Of a DNA stretch of 64,000 bases, positions 42,774-54,266 are shown piece after piece. The number at the start of each line of letters is the position of its first letter. The stretch's first letter is position 1. Source of the stretch: Lyophyllum atratum (lineage: Eukaryota; Basidiomycota; Agaricomycetes; Agaricales; Lyophyllaceae); the NCBI GenBank assembly GCA_014905825.1, contig JACGCN010000002.1, positions 3,100,001 to 3,164,000 of the forward strand. The letters are read 5' to 3'. The translations under genes were made by a program, and so were the position numbers. The notes under the pieces were generated by a model that saw only the letters and a list, made by a program, of their open reading frames with translations, did not search any database and was not told where the DNA came from.

Positions 42774-45648
42774 ATGTCGGAAGTACCCCCCGCTTATACC
42801 ACCGCTCAGGCTGCCCAGCCAGAGCCCACCACCACCACCACCAGCGCGAGCGCCCAGCCACCCGAATACCCGAGTTTGAACGACCCCCCACCCAGCTATG
42901 CCTTCCCCCAGACGTTCGCCATCGGCAGCACACGAACGAACGCGCCGCTGGTGACCAGTGACCAGGTCAAGGGCCACCTCACGCTCCTCCATGCGTTCGC
43001 TACGCTGAAAGCCCAAGTCGAGGCACTGGGTGCGGGAGCGAAGGAGGAGATCCCGACTATGCCGGATGATAAGGAGAGAAGGTGGGCGTGGTTTGTGGGG
43101 CTGGCGGTTGAGCGGTGGGTTTCGGGATATGTGTCTGGTTGTGTCGGTGGCTGATTTGTTGGCTAGGTTCGAGCGGTGGTGCGACTCGTTTGGGATTGGG
43201 GATACTGAGAAGTCCGCAAAGGAATTCCTACCGCCACTTGACGTCCTCATGGTGCGTACTCCCGACATGTCTACTTACTTGCTGGGTTGTTAACGAATTC
43301 GTTGTCGTAGGTCTGGCATGCGTACATGCTCAATCCAGGGTTCGTCGTCTCTGCTACAGATCTCCCAGTGTGAAATCTCATCTCTGCGAAAAGGTGGTAT
43401 GCGGAAGACTGCACCCGTGTACCCGCACTCCGACATCTAGGCCAAATCTCACCCATCCTCTCAATTTCTCTGGTGTGTTTCTCTCCAGCGCCGAGTAATT
43501 CACGCTTCTGATAAACTTGACCAGTCCTCGCCTGGTCTGGAAGCGATCTTATTCTCTGACCCCGCGAAAGCACGGCTGGAATCGTGGCTCTCAAGAACCG
43601 ACACACTCTTCGATCCCCTCGAGGATGCGCAACGTAACACGACGCGTGAAATCCGTTGCCCCAAGTGCAGGTCGTCGATCAAAATATGTATGCCCCACTC
43701 TTGTCCCCTACCAGCGACCCCCGTAGCCCGCTGACACACCCCGTATCTCAAGTCCACATGAACACGGAGGGCTCCGGATACCTGCAGCAGAACTTCAGCG
43801 TCGAATGTCCTAAGGCAAGTTGCAAGGCTCTGCCCAAGATCACCAAGACCATGCTCGGGATGCGGAAGCTCGCCGAAGACCTGGCTCGGCCGTCCGGAAC
43901 GGACCAATACAGATGGAGCCTAGCGTAAGCCGCCACCGCACCATGATCCTCCGATCTGCCTCGTCTGAATTGAACTCTCAATGCAGTGGTACGTTGCGAA
44001 CAGCACAGACCGCGGCGGACCTTGCGCGCGGCAAAATCGTCAAGGACGCGGTGCTGAGCGGGGCGCGGTTCAAGCAGCCCGCGGACGCGACGCAGGAGGA
44101 GTGGACCGTCTCGATTATGGAGAAGAATGGGTATGATGCGGAGCAGGTGTATAGTGCGATGGCGCTGAAGATGCGTGCGAAGGGCGGAAATCTGTGCGTT
44201 ATCTGTGTTTGCTGGGTCGTTTGGGGGAGGCTGATTGGTAAGGGGTTGGACAGGATTAAGAGGATCTTCTCGGCGTATGCGGATGGGGGCATGTTCTCTG
44301 TGGATTTGGTTGGTGCTGTTCGTCTTCCGCTTTCTATTCTTCAGGAGAGGAATGTATGCTGACGTTGGCGCGTAGGTGATTCGCCAGGGATCGTTTGTGA
44401 CGAAGATGCATGATCTGCACTGGACTGAACCCAACTTTTTTGATACGAAGGAAGACGAGGTAGCCCTTCAGCATGCGATTGCCCGTTACCATGCGTATGT
44501 CTTGTAATCCGTTTGTTCTAGCAACACGACTCTGACAGACAGTCATGATTCAGGTTCCTGGACCTTATAACAACCTCCAGTGTGTCGTTCCACGTCCCGA
44601 CACTCGACATCGATCTGGCGTGGCATACGCACCAGCTCATGGGAGAGAGGTATAACACAGACTGCAAGACGTATGTTGGCCGGTACATTGACCAGTACGT
44701 ACCCTCGATCGCCGCATTCATAACCGGCCGCTAAAGGACTGTTCGCAGCGATGATAAGGTGGAGGAACAGACATTAGCGTCTGCCTTCGACATAACATGT
44801 CGTGCCTGGAAGGTAAGCCGTCCCTGCCTTCCTACCTAAGCACACCAAGTTGAACTTGCCGTGCCCACAGGATCGCTTCGATCTCCCCTACACGCACTGC
44901 GGCTGCCCGCTCCCAGGCCAAACCATCGGCCAGCGCCTCTCCCGCCTCGTGGTCTCCTACACCCAGAAGCCGTCGTACCTCGTACCCCCACCACGGGAGG
45001 ACCTCCTCGCAGGCACACACCCAAGCGACCACAACGCCGTGTTCCTGTTCCACCGCAAGCACGCCGGGGAGGCCGCGCAACAGCGCCGTCGGGAGAAGTT
45101 CAAGAAGCGGCAGGAGCGTGAGGCGCAGGAGGCTGCGAAGGCTGCGAAGGGGAAGGGGAAAGGGAAGGTCCGGAGTGGAGAGAAGGGAGAGAAGGCGGGG
45201 ATGACGGCGGAGGAGAGGCGGCGGGCGGACGAGCGCGCGTATGGGCACGATCCGGCGTTTTTGGTACCGGTGCCGCTGTATTATGGGTACGGGTATGGTC
45301 TTGGGTGTGCGGCGTATGCGGGGAACGTGGTGTATGCGTCGAATGGGGGCGGGATCGGCGGGTGTGCGGCGGTGCGTGTTCGATTTTGGACATGTGGGTT
45401 GTTTGGCTGATGACGTCGTTGTTTCATACAGGGTGGGGGCGCGTGTGGTGTGGGCGGGGCAGCTTGTGGTGGGGCTGGTATGTGGTGTTCCTCCTTTGGG
45501 TTAGGACGAGCTGACTGTTGTGTTTATGACAGGTGGAGCATGTGGTGGTGGGTGTGGTGGTGGTGGCGGTGGTGGTGATGGAGGAGGTGGCGGAGGAGGT
45601 TGCGGAGGAGGAGGAGGCTGTGGTGGAGGCTGTGGTGGTGGTGGATAA
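42774..45648 (+). CDS. GRDP-like (glycine-rich domain-containing) protein, copy 2
   Basis: The start at 42774 reads MSEVPPAYTTAQAAQPEP, then a (ACC)n-encoded Thr run and PPEYPSL, a PPxY-like motif. Its order matches copy 1: VKGHLTLLHAFATLKAQVE, RWAWFVGLAVERF, LPPLDVLMVWHAYMLNP, TREIRCPKCRSSI, IKRIFSAYADGGMFSVDLVG, TLDIDLAWHTHQLMG and DRFDLPYTHCGCPLPG. An Arg/Lys/Ala-rich insertion (EAAKAAKGKGKGKVRSGEKG) lies before HDPAFLVPVPLYY. The last exons code an almost pure Gly/Cys tail (CGGGCGGGGGGGD and on) ending at TAA 45646-45648. GC content rises sharply in the 3' half. It is a same-strand tandem duplicate of copy 1, about 770 bp away. Confidence 0.83.
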
Positions 45649-46649
45649 GGTTAGTTATCCAGTCAATGTAGTGGCGCGTGAGCTAATGTGCCATGTCATA
45701 CAGATCGGACCGCCTGTTATCTGTACACCATCTATGTAACATTTGCGTACCTGTAGATTGTTTTCTGGATCGCCATGCATATGAAACCATGATTTATACC
45801 CTGGAATCGCCGTCTAGCTGAACTGCACCTTGCAAGAAGAAAGTAAACTCATATCCAGATCTTGATAAGGCAAAATGCTGTTCTGCCAGTAGCACCCGCA
45901 TCCTGAACATCACCATAGTCGTCTATAGGTTTCATACAGACACGCTCTAAATGCAACCGGGTAGACGATGCCAATGGGTCCGAAGGATTCAGGGTTACGG
46001 GTGAACGGAAGAAGGTGGCTGTTCTTTTTTTTGGGTTGCCCGAACAAAACCGAGGCCGACGCTTGTCTATATTTAGTCGATGACAGTCGATGACTCAGCT
46101 CAGTGCGCCAAGCGACACGATCGATCCGGAACCCGCCCGATGCCCGATCCTATGGAAAGCCGGACGGTCGCGCTCTGCTGATGCCGTCGGCATCGCAGAT
46201 GCCACGGGTAGAACATTCAACCAAGCACTAGGACCTCGTACACTTGGTTGAAATAAGAGGCTGCATATTTCTAGATTATTTATTGGTATATAGTATACAG
46301 GGAGGGCACTGATCTAGCGGACTTGAAGGCTGAGACAAGTTAAATGACAAAGGCAGCCACCAATTTTACCAGCGCTTTCTCATCAAGGAGTTGTTATCTC
46401 AATTTCTTTACATTGACCTTTGGTTATCACTTGCCTTTACTTTTAGCACTGACATTCAACTGTTAGTACAGCAATTCTTGTATTCTAAAAACATTTCAAC
46501 TGATAAGATTTGAACTGACCAGTTGACGCGCGCGCGCGAATTCAGAAACATTTCAACTCATGAGAATTGAACGTGGTGGAATCACGTGACTGTGACATAT
46601 GCGACACAAATTCACCGGAATGGTTGACTGGACCATGGTGTATGTTCTT
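45649..46649. other. Intergenic, no supported gene
   Basis: No exon recognised. A short (CG)n tract at about 46528 is the only simple repeat. Confidence 0.45.
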
Positions 46650-46740
46650 ACCGCTGTTGATTGAATGAAAACGGTGTATGGTGAATGAGTTATATACATA
46701 TAAGGCCTCGATTCATCCATTCAAACCATATCCAACTACT
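46650..46740 (+). repeat. About 90-bp module, direct copy (left)
   Basis: It begins ACCGCTGTTGATTGAATGAAAA and ends CATATCCAACTA 78 bp later. Between them lie TTATATACATATAAGGCCTC. The same pair of end motifs at nearly the same spacing occurs at 52313 and, inverted, at 57263. It lies about 360 bp beyond the stop of the alpha-kinase gene. Confidence 0.75.
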
Positions 46741-47096
46741 GTTTCAACAGTTTTTTACTGCCAGCAAGATTTTGGTGACATCATGTCACCCAAGTCACGG
46801 AGCTGCGTCTCACTCACAAGTCCAAAGATGCACACAATATTTGTATTTACCGAGGCATAAAGTAGAGTAATGAGTAGGGTAAGGTAAGATTGACTCATGT
46901 GGTATGCACAGCGTCTTTTGTGTATGTGTAAGTAAGAATTCACGCGGGGTGCTGGGGAAATTTTGAATAGGTGGCATCGAGGGCGGCCGGCGTCATCGAA
47001 ATTTTGGGGGGATGGGGAAGGGCCCGGGTGGAGCTGATTTTGGGTGACATTTCAAGTCGCTGGAGGCGGACTTCATTGTAAGTCTTCAAGCACAAT

Positions 47097-50059
47097 CTAC
47101 TCATCCCTGTGAGCGAGAAAATATCTCAAAGGGGAGGGGGGTATCGGACGTACCGGATCGTTCCTCTTCCCAGTGGGTGCCGCTGTCACTGGTTCCTCTG
47201 AATCAGGATCTCCCACCGCATCCGCATCCGCGTCACCTTTAAATCTGTGTTCCTCCGGGCTATCCAGTCCAAACCATATGCAGAACCGATTGCATGTGTG
47301 TTGGATGGGGAAGTCTTCAACCGCTTCTGACAGATTTCCGTCACCAAATAAGTTGTCTCCGAGCATTCTGTGAGAACGAAGATTCAGAAATAAAATAGGG
47401 GAAGGATGATACAAGCTAGCATACCGATGAGTCATGATTTGAGGGTCTGTGAGCAACGTCACTGCTGGACCTTCAAAAAATTCAATTCATGGTAAGTTGT
47501 TGTATGGTTGTATGCAAGACGTTATGCAACTCACCTCGCGTGCCTTGTACATCTGAGAGGAATGCCAGTCCTCCAGTGAGCACGAACTGAACATGCTGAA
47601 TGAAGCAACAATATTCCGCGATCTCATAACCGAGCTCATCATCCGGTTCCGTTAGGGGAGAGGCATGCGCGTTATGGACAAATTTCTGGAAACAGACATC
47701 GACAAGGTCCTCAGGGATCAGTTCTTCGACAAGGTAAGCTGCGCGATTTGTATTCTTCTTGTTGTCCTGTTGTTGAGCGATGGCGGTCCCAGAGTATACA
47801 AAGCGCACAGCAGGGATTGGAAAGGGAGGTCGGTCGGGGAGTCTGCTCTCTAGCTGCTCTGTAACATAGTCCATGGCTGAACCCCACAAACATGTAGCCC
47901 AAGAGAGTATGTTGGCTTCGATCATGACCTTTTCGAGCTCTTTATGAACTGCGTGCCTGTATATTTTCCTGGATCAGAACGGCGTTCAGCTGAATTGATC
48001 GTAAAGTCTTACCTATGGATGGGGCCCGTCGGGTTTCCGTTCGCGTCTTTGTTAGGCTGGTAGTAGGGTCGCTTCTTTGCAACCGCAATTGGTTCCAATG
48101 CCTTCCTTCCACTTCCAAGCCCTCGCTCTGGAGGAGTGGACAAAGTCAAGGTACAGACATGAGCTGTTTTAAACGCGCCTTTTCCGATAATTTTTTTCCG
48201 GGTGTCTTGTGATAGATACCCGACAACCATATCGGTACGGTCTAGCAGCAAATTGACTGTCTGCTGTACTTCCTTCTTGCTGTCGCATAGGTCGGACAAT
48301 GAGATATCGAGGTTGGGGTAGAAGTGAATCGGTTCCGTGTTAATTTGTGCCACTGGAACAGAGACATTATTTATCACGTGTGACGAGGTGCGGATGATCA
48401 TGGGGACTCACCGGATTGCACCTCAGCTTGCGATATTCTTCCACCTGCTTGCAGCGCGCGCCCTAAATCTGAGAAGCTTAGCGGTGTAATGCTGCGCGGT
48501 TTTTTGTTGGCTGGGGCTGGGACTATCCAAGATGGAGTGCGCTCAATTTCGGATGTTCTGATAGCTTCAACTCGAGATCGCCTTCTAGAGGAGGCATGGG
48601 TTTCCTGTGTGGCCTCTCTTTCATCACAACTTGACATCGAACAGTAGGAAGTCACGTACAATTCCAGAGTCAGACTCAGACTCATCCGCCCTGTTGCGCT
48701 TGCTGCTCGCATTGGTCGACGTACTTTCCCCGGTGTAGAATAACCTCTCTGGACGTTCCTGCATATTCCGAGTAATTGAATTTGACCCTAGAGACAATGA
48801 CCGAGGCTGAGATAAGGGTGGACAAGATAAACGAGGGGGAGAGGCCTATTGTTGGTATTGTGAGTGAAGGAGACCTGATCTGATCAAAAACCACTTTACG
48901 TTCTTATGCTCCTCGATTGCAGCCCATTGTTCACTCTGAAAATACATTCCTATGACGACTCCAGCTTTCGGCTTCTTGAAAATCAATGTCCCTTCCTTTT
49001 TGCTTGCATTCACCATGAATCGACCCGCAAAGTATGGCTTATCAGAAGTAATGGTCAAAAGGTTGTTCCATAAACCCTTTTCACGGATGGCGACCTTGTC
49101 GAATTCGTATGGAAAACCGGGGGCGAAGTCTTTCAAAGGTTGACCGAGGAGAGAATGAACGATCTGTGCAACCTCATGAGCAGTTGCATCGCAAGGAACG
49201 TCTCCGCCTTCTCTCAATTCGGGCAAAAGCTGCAAAGCACGTCAATATTGTATTAGAGTGTCCATTTTTGGTCGAGCTCACCACTTCCTTGATACCATTC
49301 ATGTATACCACTTGTGCGATGATCGGAACACGCTCAGTGATTTCCTCTAAAATGGATCGCTTCGAGTTCACTTCCCTGGCAAAGCCTCCCCATTTCCCTC
49401 TCTCTGCCCTCCATTGTTGGTAAGAGGCACTGCTACCAGGGGCCGCAAACGAACTGGAGTAGGAAGGCATGGGAGAGGACATGGCCAAACTCGGTTGGGA
49501 AGCATTGTAGAAGGAGCTGAGATTAATGGGGACCTTGACTACAGGACCCGACTGCTGATTGGACCGCGGAGGAGCAGGAAGCATGGGTGGTGGTAGCATC
49601 GGGGTAACTCGACCTGCGGATGAATGAACGCCTATTTGTTCCAGCCCAGTGTCATTACGCGAGAAGCGGAGGAGGCATTTAATCTGACATACCTTGCCTC
49701 TGAGATGCATTGACCATTCTACTGATCCCTGCAACGTCGACCGCCACTCTTCCCGTCATATCTAAGCGAGCAGGAACAGGGGCAGTTGCCGGCGCTTGCA
49801 CAATACTTTTCAGCGCAAATTAAGACTTCTGTAAAACGGAGGACATACCTTGGCGCCGCATTGTGGCAAGCTTTTTGTTGTAATGGTCATAACACTCTTT
49901 GCAGCACCATTTGCCACCGTCTTTGTTTGCGACGAAGCCTCGGAACTCGCCTTTGAGAATCGTACAGCCAAGGCGATCACACTTGGTGTCCTTCGTGGCC
50001 TTCTCATCTTCGGTAAAGACACTGAACAAGTGCGTCTGTCCAGGCCCGGGTCCAGACAT
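47097..50059 (-). CDS. Alpha-type protein kinase (MHCK/eEF2K family) with N-terminal zinc-finger-like segment
   Basis: About eight exons from ATG 50059 (MSGPGPGQTHLFSVF) to 47097. The N-terminus has CDRLGC...WCCKECYDHY, a likely zinc-binding segment. A Pro/Ser-rich linker and a conserved middle (EVAQIVHSLLGQPLKD, WNNLLTITSDKPYFAG, FQSEQWAAIEEHK) follow, then the kinase. Kinase landmarks: GKGAFKTAHV (nucleotide-binding region), VAKKRPY (Lys), AYLVEELIP, FIQHVQFVLTGGLAFLSDVQG, LLTDPQIM and FGDGNLSEAVEDF, with HTCNRFCIWFGL at the C-terminus. Alpha-kinases phosphorylate Ser/Thr and are expanded in mushrooms. The domain order is complete, so activity is plausible. It shares a 177-bp divergent promoter region with the integrase-like gene. 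Confidence 0.85.
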
Positions 50060-50236
50060 GTTGGAGGAGGGAGTGGTTGATGATAAGATTGATGATAAGG
50101 TTTGCGAAGCAGCAGCTTCTTTTCGATCATGATCGGTGCATCGCGTCAATTTAAGTCTAAATATAGGTTACAAGTTTTTGTCTCTCTCCTCTTCCTCGCA
50201 TCTCGCATCCTCTCTCTGGGACTTTGCCTATGCCCC
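50060..50236. promoter_or_regulatory. Divergent promoter region between kinase and integrase-like gene
   Basis: 177 bp separate the two start codons. It is pyrimidine-rich on the plus strand (TCTCTCCTCTTCCTC) just upstream of the integrase-like start. No canonical TATA box was seen other than AAATATAG near 50160. The compactness suggests the two genes are co-regulated. Confidence 0.5.
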
Positions 50237-52162
50237 ATGGGAAAGAACAAACCACTGCGTAAGTCCAAGCAATTCAATCTGATTCTAATTCTCTAATTAA
50301 TTATCTTACAGCACCTCTGGACAATTTGCGTCCACATATTGCAAAATATTGGGCAATGCGCAAGACAGACCAGGAGATTATTGATATACTGAAGGAACAG
50401 GAGATCTTTGATACTGACCGATATGGATTGGGGTATGTGGATTACCTTTGTAATGTCCTGAAATGTGTATACTTAGTCTAATCTTATAGCTTGACTTCGT
50501 TCAAGGCCATGCGCAGTGAGATGGGGCTACACCGGACTCGTAAACAGGGCCATACTATCTATTCTATACATGAAGCCATGGCGGCCTTGCGCGTCCAATA
50601 TCCCAAGGCAGGTGCGGTGGAGATGAAGAGCCTCTTGTTCCACGAAAACGCCATGTCTGTATCCAGGGGTGTATTATTTGTCTCGCACTTGCAACTCACT
50701 TGTCTGCAACTCATCTGGCATTTATTTTAGGCATGTCATAAACGCATACTTCAGAGAGTTCGAACCTGAACTCATCCGAGAGCGGAAGGCTCGGCGGCTG
50801 AAGCGACGCCGCTTCTGGGCTGCTGGAGTCAACGACCTTCTCGCTGTTGATCAGCATGATAAATGGATGCGTTTTGGACTTCGACTGCATACTGGCATCG
50901 ACCCCTTCGCTGGAAGAATCCAATGGATGAAGGTCTGGTTTACAAACAGCGATCCGAAATTGATTGCGAGTTATTATCTAGATTTCATTGCTGAGGTCGG
51001 ACGTAAGTTAATTCCTGAATACCTGTTCTCATTACTAAAATTCTCATACTAGACATGCCCTTGGTCACTCAGAGCGATCCAGGCTCGGAGAACTATGGCA
51101 TCGCAAACGTAACCACAGCCCTCCGACACTGGCATGATCCGCGACTTCAAGGAACCTTGCAACATCGGTGGATGCGACAAAAAAAGAACGTCATGCCAGA
51201 AATTGCCTGGTCGCAACTGAGGCGACGCTTCAGCCCGGGTTTCGAAGATGTACTTGAGTATGGAGTTCAGGAGGAGTGGTATGATATTGACGACCCGTTG
51301 GACGTGTATGTACCTGCATTCTTTGGATCACCATCTATTCTCACTATGTGATAGTCTCGTGTTCCGTTGGATCTTTATTCCATGGCTCCAAACAGAACTC
51401 GACGCATACAGGAACCGCGTGAATAACTCTAAAAAGCGCGCGGACCGCAACAAAATCCTGCCACACGGCGTTCCAAATGACATTTACGAATCACCAGAAA
51501 GATATGGATGCTTGGATTTCAAAGTGAGTCAAGGACAGCACACCTCGAGGAGATGACTTGACAGAAAACAATTCTAGGTCAAAGTTGATGCAGAAGCTAT
51601 CGACTACATGCGGGGATTATATGCGCCACCAGACAATGCTGTTTTCGAGCTGGTCCCTCCCTCATTCGAAAGTTTTGCACAGGCATTGTACGAGACCATG
51701 GGAAGCCCTCTGGTGACTCGTGATAACGTCTGGGATGTGTATCATTCGCTCAAACAGCGATTTCTTCGTCTTGACGAGGCGTTGGCATACCTCGAGGAAT
51801 GGCAAGAGGCTCTAGCACCTGAAGATAACCCGCAATATCAATTAATTACAGGTCAGCACGATCTCTTAGGTGGGCCTGACAATGTCGATATGGATGGAGC
51901 ATACTATATGGGTGGTGTCAATAATGGGCTAGGTCTTGGTGTGTACTTTAACCTCTTTCTATTGAATTCTCTTATACTCGCAATAAATAACTATTTAGAT
52001 CGTTCTCATCATCAAGAACTGGATGAAATAGAAGACGAAGACCTAGAAGTGGAGGGCCAGCAGGATGAGGATGATATGGATGAGGTCGAAGCCCTCTTCG
52101 GAGTCCAGTTTACCGACCAGGAGTATATCAATACCGATATTACTGTACAAGACCAGTGGTAG
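50237..52162 (+). CDS. Integrase/DDE-type catalytic-core protein of fungal transposon kind
   Basis: About seven exons, starting MGKNKPLPPLDNLRPHIAK. The N-terminal part looks like a helix-turn-helix region (MRKTDQEIIDILKEQE ... TSFKAMRSEMGLHRT). The core reads NDLLAVDQHDKWMRFGLRLH with FAGRIQWMKVWFTN, then MPLVTQSDPGSENYGIAN, as in retroviral-type integrase folds. The Asp of DQHDKW and of QSDPG suit metal ligands; the third acidic residue is not fixed by eye. GTLQHRWMRQKKNV and VFRWIFIPWLQTEL follow, then an acidic tail (EIEDEDLEVEGQQDEDD). Such genes are numerous in Agaricomycetes and look domesticated or transposon-derived. No stops were seen in the coding frame. Confidence 0.8.
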
Positions 52163-52312
52163 AATATCAGAACATCATCTTTATCACACTCGCTGGACTG
52201 TATGATTGTGCTGCATCCGAAGTAGGTCTGAAGACTTAACAGTAGGAAAGGATTTGTAACCAAACATAAGCAAATTACAAGACCTCGAGAAGTTCACTGA
52301 ACATAGCGGCAG

Positions 52313-52402
52313 GGCGCTGTTGATTGAATGAAAATGGTATTGTAGGTTCAATTATAAGGTCATAATAGGCCTCAAAAACAGTCTTACTTGATACCCAACT
52401 GT
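52313..52402 (+). repeat. About 90-bp module, direct copy (middle)
   Basis: GCGCTGTTGATTGAATGAAAA is followed 76 bp later by GATACCCAACT, with ATAGGCCTC in between. It has the same orientation as the copy at 46650, and together they bracket the kinase-integrase pair. It lies 150 bp after the integrase-like stop codon. Confidence 0.7.
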
Positions 52403-52630
52403 GGTTTGAAGCTTTCTATGCCGAGAGCGATGTTCACCTCAAAAGTTTGACTTTGTTTGGCAAGACCCTCTCTGACTTCGGAATTTCACCAAGTGCTCAT
52501 TGTTTATGGGCCTGCTTCACCTGCACGTCATTCCGACACACCTCCATCCTCCCCACACCTCCATCCTCCCCAGACAAGACACCAATATTGTAAGTCTATG
52601 CCGTAACAGCTTCCTTCGATCAAACTCTGA

Positions 52631-53031
<401 letters not shown>

Positions 53032-54266
53032 AATTCCCACCGGACAGCCATCCAGCAGTGAATTTCCTTCAGGTAAGTTTGTATTCTGTTTCTTTCTACC
53101 TTTGTAAGCAAATGAACTGTACTAATCCCCGTCCTCCTCCCCCTCACAGGTTTTTTGTTTCTTACACTTCCTCCAAGACCACGACTCAGGACCACGGCGC
53201 CGCCTGTTTTCCAGCGAGAGCAGAGCCTCGCAAGCCGGCGCTCACGATGACAACGACCACAATGGAGGAGGGGAATGGATGACAGGGCAGACCCCTGTCA
53301 GGGGAGAGCCGCGCTGGTGCGTTGCGAGCACCTCCACGACCGTTAACCTGTCTCCCCCCACCTCTAGACATTCATCTGCCCGCACGACTGCCCGACCCCC
53401 ATGCCAAGGCTGTCTCCACCACCTGTCCCTCTTGATGATCGACCCCGCCTCCGACCCGCTCCCTTCCGCCCTGGTGCGACTGCCTGTACCTCAGCACATC
53501 GGCAGCCTCACCTTCGCAAGGCCTTGCTGACACCCGTCTGTCACGACGACGCGACGACGACGACAACAATCAGCGGGTCGATACCGCCGCTCGCGGCCCG
53601 TAGCCACCACCCTCTCGAGAGCCCCCCATTGCTCCTGACGTCTGAGACACCTGCTATTGCAGGTCGCTCTTGGCGACAGGAGCTATTTCGGGTGTCTGAG
53701 TGGATGGGTGAGCATGTGCGGCGAGCAGGTCGCCGAGCGCAGCGGAACGATCAGGTAGCCAGATGCCAGGTGGGCGGCGGGCGAGGACAGGTCTTGGTAC
53801 CATCGGTATTCCCGCGCCGCATACCATGGGTACAGCCAGTCCGAGCCCCAGTCTACCCCCTTCCTCGACTGCTGCAACTCCGGCTCCGGCTGTGGCGGGC
53901 GCTGGCAGGGGTGGGGGCGGGTCAGGGAGGCAGCGCAGACTTTTCAGTGCCGGCGCCGAAGTGGGATCTGTCGACAGTGATGGGGCCGGATCTAGTGACG
54001 GAAGATATGATGGAGGGGAGGCCCAGGGGGAGCGAGAGAGTGGCATGACAGCGGCGAGGAGGAAGAGGTTGAATGTTACGGATTTATATCCGTGGTATCA
54101 GTGGTTGTTGGGGTGAGTGTGTATCAGAGCGTAGACGCGCGTAGAGGGGAGCGTAGAGGGTGAGGTAGAGGGGACAGACGACCACTTCTAATCTTCTAAT
54201 AACATCGTTCCTTCATGTTCTCTCTCCGTATATTTTCATTGTTTGTACTTTACTAAGTCATAATAT
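53032..54266 (+). other. Region with possible Ser/Gly-rich exons
   Basis: The best candidate is a plus-strand frame at 53763-54116 with a Pro/Ala then Gly/Ser-rich composition (AGRGGGGSGRQRRLFSAG, SDGAGSSDGRYDGG) ending in LYPWYQWLLG and a stop. An upstream stretch after a good acceptor at about 53150 may be another exon. The long open frames on several strands here mainly reflect high GC. I do not recognise a product. Confidence 0.3.

Noticed and set aside
45100..45739. Antisense Pro/His-rich and Val-rich frames over the 3' end of GRDP copy 2
   Set aside because: They are complements or frame shifts of the Gly/Cys-coding repeats.
46523..46540. (CG)n tract as a possible regulatory element
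   Set aside because: Too short and isolated to say more than simple repeat.
53401..54048. Open frame of 215 codons, Pro/Arg/Leu-rich
   Set aside because: Long frames occur on several strands here because of high GC; the amino-acid pattern shows no conserved block and competes with a better Gly/Ser frame.
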